A stretch of DNA of 44,909 bases from Candidatus Peribacteria bacterium. GTDB lineage: Bacteria; Patescibacteriota; Gracilibacteria; Peribacterales; Peribacteraceae. This document shows positions 41,061 through 44,909 of the stretch, piece after piece. A program made the translations under genes and the position numbers. The DNA is taken from positions 1-44,909 of the forward strand of contig SICN01000008.1 in assembly GCA_009691405.1 (NCBI GenBank), in the 5' to 3' direction. Below the pieces are notes generated by a model that was given only the letters and a program-made list of their open reading frames with translations, was not told the origin of the DNA and did no database searches. Every line of letters starts with the position of its first letter. Position 1 is the first letter of the stretch.

Positions 41061-42427
41061 CTGAGTGAAAACCTCACCATGAATTGCCGGATTCTTCCGA
41101 TCTTCGACGGAGCGGCTGGAGCGGTAAGAAGATCTTTTTTTATTTGCCACCCGAGTCCCGCGTATAGGAAGAAGAAAATTACAATGCCGGATGCAATGAA
41201 GACATCAAGCATCGGGAATTGGTCGAAGATCGCGCGGTCGATCCATCCCGCGTGGAACCATCCGAGGAAATTGAAGTACACGAAGGAGGAAATCAGCACG
41301 TAGAGTCTTGCCGATCGTGCGTTGAAGAAAGCAACAACGAAGCCGAGCGGGAGAAGTGCGAAGTCATAACGTTCGTGCATCTGCGTGTTCCAGAGAAAAA
41401 ATCCATAAATGCTGAACGCAGCAGTGAAGAAGATCGCCGGCAGCGTTTCTCTCGTTTTCGGTGAGGGCTTCAGGAAGCGCCAGAAGAGAATAATTCCGTA
41501 GATACAGCTGAGGAGCCACAAGTTCAAACCGATCGTTCGGTAGGATCCAAGACCAAAAAGTATGTCGGTGTCGTGCATGTTCCCTGCAGCATCTCCGTAC
41601 ATCGACCACCAAAAATTGTACGCAGCACTCGAGACGCTGTTATAGAACCCCACGCTTGTCGCATAGATGTTGAAGATGTCTTTTAACGTTCCTTGCCACC
41701 AGAACGGAATCAGGACCAGCACGGTGGCTATGCATCCTCCGAGAAAAATTTTCAAGGCGTTTCTCCAGCCGTTCTTGAGCGCGAGGATGACGAAGAGCGG
41801 AAGACAGGCGGCAGCCTGGAGCTTTGTGAGGAGGGCGAGAGCCATGCTGAAACCGGAGAGCATCGGGAAACCGTATGCAAATGCACCAAAGGCACCGACG
41901 AGAAACATCGAATAGATGCTGTCGGTTTGTCCCCAGTGTGCGCTCAAGTGAAACGTTGCAGGATGCAGTGCGTAGAGGGCGCCCGCGGTGATCCCCCACC
42001 AGAGATTTCTTTTCCAGGCTCCGATCAGCACTCCAAGAAGGAGAGCAGTCAGGAGATCCGCGATGATCGCAGGCAACTTGATGATCGTTTGGAAGATCGG
42101 CGCTTCGATATCGAGTGACGGCGAGAGCGTGTGCTGATAGATCCATCCGGCTCCGTAGAATGAGAGGATGCCGACCGGCGGATAGTTCGGGAGCATGCTA
42201 CCTTTCAGTTGTTGCGTGTAGGATTTTCCGGGTCCGAGGAGCACGGCACTGTAGGACCATCCTTTATTCGTTCCGACGTCGAAGCCATATCCCTCACTTG
42301 GAGAGATCCAAAGTCTCACTCCCATCGCCACAAAGGCGATGACGGAGACTACGAGAACAGCCCACCATCCTCCCTGATGTTCCTGAGAACTCATGCGCAG
42401 TGTTTTTTGTATCGGAAGAATCGGCAT
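41054..42427 (-). CDS. GT-C family membrane glycosyltransferase
   Basis: About 457 residues with ten or more membrane helices. It resembles bacterial mannosyltransferases of the GT-C superfamily that use polyprenyl-phosphate sugars. The first loop carries GYGFDVGTNKGWSYS with an acidic residue, followed by NYPPVGILSFYGAGWIY, and a later YALHPATFHLSAHWGQTDSIYSM, close to the HP...WGQxD block of such enzymes; LWNTQMHERYDFALLP occurs near the end. ATG 42427 (TACACT 11 nt upstream) or 42394 are possible starts. The adjacent upstream GT2 gene probably makes its polyprenyl-phosphate sugar donor. Confidence 0.85.
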   Translation of the reverse strand: MPILPIQKTLRMSSQEHQGGWWAVLVVSVIAFVAMGVRLWISPSEGYGFDVGTNKGWSYSAVLLGPGKSYTQQLKGSMLPNYPPVGILSFYGAGWIYQHTLSPSLDIEAPIFQTIIKLPAIIADLLTALLLGVLIGAWKRNLWWGITAGALYALHPATFHLSAHWGQTDSIYSMFLVGAFGAFAYGFPMLSGFSMALALLTKLQAAACLPLFVILALKNGWRNALKIFLGGCIATVLVLIPFWWQGTLKDIFNIYATSVGFYNSVSSAAYNFWWSMYGDAAGNMHDTDILFGLGSYRTIGLNLWLLSCIYGIILFWRFLKPSPKTRETLPAIFFTAAFSIYGFFLWNTQMHERYDFALLPLGFVVAFFNARSARLYVLISSFVYFNFLGWFHAGWIDRAIFDQFPMLDVFIASGIVIFFFLYAGLGWQIKKDLLTAPAAPSKIGRIRQFMVRFSLRK

Positions 42428-42452
42428 GAACGTTCTGCAGTGTACATGGTTT

Positions 42453-43133
42453 CTATTGTACATTCTTGAGCGCCCACAGTTCCCGAAACATTCGGAGAAT
42501 CACACCGAGATTTGCACCCGTCTGCGTTCCGAATTCTCTCTTCGCATGCGGAACATCGACAACGATCCAAGGAATACCGGCTTTCTGTGCTCTGGTGAAC
42601 ATTTCGGCATTGATGAGAGCGCCTGTGGAATGCGTCGGGCGGGTCTGCTTCCAAACCTCTTTCGTGAAGACCTTCATTGCACAGTTGATGTCTCTCACCC
42701 AAATTCCAAGGACCACCCAGCTGAGAAGTCCGAACAGTTTTGCGTTCAATTTCCGAATGAATGGATCGGCGCGCTTTCGCCTGCGACCCGTGATAAACGA
42801 CGCTTCGGAAAGTTTCGGGAGCAGCAGATCGAAATCTTTCGCCTTGAATTGTCCGTCGCTATCCATGTATCCGATAACGTCTCCTTTTGCAGCATCGCAG
42901 CCCGAGCCAACGGCCGCGCCATACCCCCTGTTTTTTTCGTGCGTGACGATGTTGAGTTCTGGAATTTCTCGAGCAAGTGTTTCAAGGACGCCGCCCGTTC
43001 CATCCCTCGAACCGTCATTGACGACGACGATTTCCCATGGCTCCTTCTTCGTTTCAAGCCATGCCTTCGTCTCACGCACCGTGCGTTCGATATTCAGTTC
43101 TTCGTTGAAAGCGGGCATGACGATAGAAAGCAT
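42453..43133 (-). CDS. polyprenyl-phosphate glycosyltransferase, DPM1/GT2 type
   Basis: 226 residues without C-terminal membrane helices. It likely transfers a hexose from a nucleotide sugar to polyprenyl phosphate on the inner face of the membrane. Family signs: LSIVMPAFNEELNIERTV, EIVVVNDGSRDGT, ARNRGYG-like KNRGYGAAVGSG, and YMDSDGQF with the DxD metal site. ITGRRRKRADPFIRK follows as in GtrB-like proteins. ATG 43133 has TAAACT 8 nt upstream. Its stop lies 25 nt before the GT-C gene's start, so the pair probably works together. Confidence 0.93.
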   Translation of the reverse strand: MLSIVMPAFNEELNIERTVRETKAWLETKKEPWEIVVVNDGSRDGTGGVLETLAREIPELNIVTHEKNRGYGAAVGSGCDAAKGDVIGYMDSDGQFKAKDFDLLLPKLSEASFITGRRRKRADPFIRKLNAKLFGLLSWVVLGIWVRDINCAMKVFTKEVWKQTRPTHSTGALINAEMFTRAQKAGIPWIVVDVPHAKREFGTQTGANLGVILRMFRELWALKNVQ

Positions 43134-43189
43134 CGAGCTGCAGTTTACATGGACATTGTTTCGTAGCGGAAGATCCCTATCTTCTGTTT

Positions 43190-43222
43190 AAAAACCCCGA
43201 GCACAGCATGCGCGGGGTTTTT
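43190..43222. terminator. intrinsic terminator of the DUF4383 gene
   Basis: AAAAACCCCG (43190-43199) and CGGGGTTTTT (43213-43222) form a 10-bp stem with a 13-nt loop. It lies 16 nt after the DUF4383 stop on the minus strand, with T residues in the distal arm and TTT beyond. Confidence 0.8.
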
Positions 43223-43238
43223 GTAGTCGCGGAGTGAT

Positions 43239-43589
43239 CTATTTTCCGCTTCCCAGTCCTACAAGGAGACAGAGAGCCGAGATCGCGAGGTGCAAGTAAT
43301 TGTCTGCAACGTTCGCATGGAAGAGACCGAGAATGTCTCCACCCATCATGAAGCCGAGAACTGTCACGGCTCCGTAGACGAGTCCAAAAATAATCAGGAA
43401 TGTTCGGGAAGCAGATTGGCTCGAATTGAATGCAAAGAGTCCAATCAGACCCGTCGCAAGGTGGACGATGTTATGGACCGTATTCACCTCAAACATCAGA
43501 AGCATGCCGGGGACGAAAAATCCGGCGATACCCACGAGGGTGAGGACCAAGCCTAAGATACCGGTGAGGGGTTTCACGAGAAGGTTCAT
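43239..43589 (-). CDS. DUF4383 membrane protein
   Basis: 116 residues with four membrane helices. DUF4383 pattern: LVGIAGFFVPG, the conserved MFEVNTVHNIVHLATGLIGL, then SRTFLIIFGLVYGAVTVLGF and ANVADNYLHLAISALCLLVG. Both NxxHNxxH-like and NxADNxLH motifs are intact. Function unknown. It has its own promoter and terminator, so it is a single-gene unit. Confidence 0.88.
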   Translation of the reverse strand: MNLLVKPLTGILGLVLTLVGIAGFFVPGMLLMFEVNTVHNIVHLATGLIGLFAFNSSQSASRTFLIIFGLVYGAVTVLGFMMGGDILGLFHANVADNYLHLAISALCLLVGLGSGK

Positions 43590-43623
43590 AGAAAGTGAGG
43601 AGGAAGAGATAGATTAAACGGCA

Positions 43624-43632
43624 TTCTACCAT
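43624..43632 (-). promoter_or_regulatory. extended -10 of the DUF4383 gene
   Basis: TAGAAT (43629-43624) preceded by TGG, with TTTGCA 16 nt further upstream. The leader is about 28 nt. Confidence 0.5.
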
Positions 43633-43682
43633 AGGTGAAAGCAATGCAAACACAGAATGCATCCTCGTGGCATTCGATGCGC

Positions 43683-43883
43683 TTAGGCGGCTTGTAACTG
43701 TTTGGCGAGCGTTCGAAGATACGCAGTCGAAACTTTCATCGTCACGTACTTGCCGGTCTTTCGATCGAGAATGCGCTTCTTCTGAATGTTCGCGCGATAC
43801 GTGCGGCGCGTTGCACGCTTCGAGTGGCTTCGGTTATTACCCGTAGAGCCTTTCTTGCCAGTCATGGAACACATTCTGGACAT
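43683..43883 (-). CDS. rpmB: 50S ribosomal protein bL28
   Basis: 66 residues. The family start MSRMCSMTGKKGSTGNNRSHS is nearly canonical ([20 protein letters not shown] in typical bL28). It is followed by a basic strand region RRTYRANIQKKRILD and KYVTMKVSTAYLRTL. ATG 43883 chosen from this N-terminus; the frame is open to 43922. A consensus-like promoter lies upstream. Diverges from the M50 gene, 59 nt between start codons. Confidence 0.95.
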   Translation of the reverse strand: MSRMCSMTGKKGSTGNNRSHSKRATRRTYRANIQKKRILDRKTGKYVTMKVSTAYLRTLAKQLQAA

Positions 43884-43893
43884 GAGCCAAAGG

Positions 43894-43922
43894 ACTTTAC
43901 AAGGAGCTCGAGCTGTCGTCAA
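43894..43922 (-). promoter_or_regulatory. promoter of rpmB
   Basis: TTGACG (43922-43917), a 17-nt spacer and TAAAGT (43899-43894), ending 10 nt before the ATG. Confidence 0.7.
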
Positions 43923-43930
43923 TGCTTCGG

Positions 43931-43936
43931 TACACT
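43931..43936 (+). promoter_or_regulatory. -10 hexamer of the M50 gene
   Basis: TACACT exactly 6 nt before ATG 43943. It supports 43943 over the in-frame ATG at 43922. Confidence 0.5.
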
Positions 43937-43942
43937 GTTTCC

Positions 43943-44614
43943 ATGCAGGAGATCCTCAACCCGCCGTTCATCATTTCCATTCTGATCGCACTCACGGTGC
44001 ACGAGTGGGCGCATGCGTTTGTTGCCGATCGGCTCGGGGATCACACAGCGCGGGATATGGGACGCCTTACCCTCAATCCGATCGCGCACCTAGATCCGCT
44101 CGGGACACTGATGTTCTTCCTCGTGCATTTCGGCTGGGGCAAACCGGTGCCGGTTGATCCGAGGAATTTCAGGAATATTCGTCGTGATAGCGCTCTCGTC
44201 TCTCTTGCAGGCCCTCTCTCAAATTTGATTCTTACAATCATCGCATTCGTTCTGCTTCTTCTCATCGCGCCGCAGATCATGCACGTTGCCGCGAGTGAGG
44301 AACTCCTGATGACGCATGGAGTGGGGGAGAGACTGCAGGCGTTTTTCACCCAGCTGCTCACGAATTCTCTCTTCATCAATCTCGGACTCATGGCATTCAA
44401 CTTGCTGCCGATCGCTCCTCTCGATGGATCAAAAATTCTCGAAGCGTTTATTCCGTATCAGTATGCAGAGGCGTATGACACCTTTATGGATCGCGGTCCG
44501 ATGATTCTGATCGGACTCCTGGTTCTTGAACGCGCACTTGGGATACCGATTCTCATCACTTGGATTTCGTTCATCATGGATTTTGTTCTTGGGGTGATGA
44601 TGGCTTTTACATGA
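43943..44614 (+). CDS. M50 family (site-2 protease-like) membrane metallopeptidase
   Basis: 223 residues. The short form of the S2P family. The zinc motif HEWAH (residues 20-24) lies in the first helix, and the third zinc ligand is the Asp of LLPIAPLDGSKIL in a later helix. Between them is LVSLAGPLSNLIL, also conserved. It cuts transmembrane substrates, for example anti-sigma factors, but the target is unknown. No PDZ domain. ATG 43943 is chosen from the promoter hexamer and family start. It ends 1 nt from the converging gene. Confidence 0.93.
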   Translation: MQEILNPPFIISILIALTVHEWAHAFVADRLGDHTARDMGRLTLNPIAHLDPLGTLMFFLVHFGWGKPVPVDPRNFRNIRRDSALVSLAGPLSNLILTIIAFVLLLLIAPQIMHVAASEELLMTHGVGERLQAFFTQLLTNSLFINLGLMAFNLLPIAPLDGSKILEAFIPYQYAEAYDTFMDRGPMILIGLLVLERALGIPILITWISFIMDFVLGVMMAFT

Positions 44615-44615
44615 T

Positions 44616-44909
44616 TTACTTGGCAACGAAGGCAGTGGCGCCTAACCAAGCTAAGTCGAACACCGCCTTCATCGTCCTCGCAAAGGTCGGGCTTTCGACG
44701 ATGAGTCCGAGCAGTTCATCGGTATTCAGTGACACAATGCCGACCGAATTTCCGAAGATCAGCACTTCGTTCTCGAAGAGGAACTGATTCTTGTTCACGA
44801 GCAGGATCTCGATGAGGTTCGCGTCGTACTTCGGCGGGAGGAAGGCATCGAGCACGTGTACGGTTTCAACCGTGGTAGGGGAGAGGTAACGCGTCTTGAT
44901 GTTTTTCTT
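44616..44909 (-). CDS. C-terminal part of a TrmB-like regulator (partial)
   Basis: 98 codons open to the window edge; the N-terminus lies outside. The fragment has ILLVNKNQFLFENEVLIFGNSVGIVSLNTDELLGLIVESP, then RTMKAVFDLAWLGA at the end. This strand pattern and the final FDLAW helix resemble the C-terminal effector domain of TrmB-type transcription regulators, which are common in CPR. The DNA-binding part is not visible, so the call is tentative. Confidence 0.5.
   Translation of the reverse strand, partial: KKNIKTRYLSPTTVETVHVLDAFLPPKYDANLIEILLVNKNQFLFENEVLIFGNSVGIVSLNTDELLGLIVESPTFARTMKAVFDLAWLGATAFVAK

Overview
This window looks like chromosomal DNA of a Patescibacteria/CPR bacterium, probably of the Peregrinibacteria/Peribacteria type (lineage is inference). 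The 16S gene carries the CPR-type GGAATAGACGG variant. Genes are densely packed and mostly in short transcription units. Typical CPR envelope genes are present (VanW, VirB2-like pilin, type IV pilin, S41 and M16 peptidases, GT-C and GT2 glycosyltransferases). TGA is used as a stop, so the recoded-UGA Gracilibacteria/Absconditabacteria are unlikely. No prophage, IS element or CRISPR array was found.

Layout. 1-2231: holB fragment and a GT2 transferase (minus), tsaB and a DUF4389 membrane protein (plus). 2296-8704: secA, nusA with a terminator-like hairpin in its leader, and a DnaQ-type exonuclease joined to a degenerate DinG helicase. 8701-11332: a WbaP-type sugar phosphotransferase, a palindrome-rich spacer, the RNase P RNA gene rnpB (minus), a broken tRNA-Thr copy, the intact tRNA-Thr(UGU) and a GIY-YIG mini-nuclease. 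11337-17193: type IV pilin, purH, a small acidic protein, a nuclease, sufB, an unknown minus-strand gene, sufD. 17202-19600: a lone 16S rRNA gene (minus) with its own processing stem and promoter. 19622-23509: GT-C protein, rpsF, rpsR, yebC and a hypothetical gene. 23575-34678: ABC exporter, class A PBP diverging from a VirB2-like pilin and a TPR gene, ftsX, recO, VanW, RNase HI, a DUF1858/A-type Fe-S carrier fusion, and an S41 protease. 34738-44909: small orphan gene, ndk, M16 peptidase, rpmH, cobalamin adenosyltransferase, pheT, tRNA-Ser(GGA), GT-C and GT2 transferases, DUF4383, rpmB, M50 protease, and a TrmB-like fragment.

Genes that go together: sufB, sufD and the DUF1858/A-type fusion belong to Fe-S cluster assembly or delivery; secA, PBP, VanW, S41, M16, M50, pilins and glycosyltransferases serve export and envelope building; nusA, rnpB, 16S, tRNAs, rpsF-rpsR, rpmH, rpmB, yebC, pheT and tsaB serve the gene-expression machinery.

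The most striking global signal is in gene starts. About 25 genes have a -10 hexamer (mostly TATACT/TACACT/CATACT) only 6-11 nt before the start codon, and Shine-Dalgarno motifs are almost absent. The 16S 3' end reads CAUCUCCUU rather than CACCUCCUU. Together these point to widespread leaderless or near-leaderless translation. A second signal is a related hairpin sequence found upstream of rpsR, upstream of ndk and as an extra stem inside rnpB, plus several hairpins built from short repeated words.
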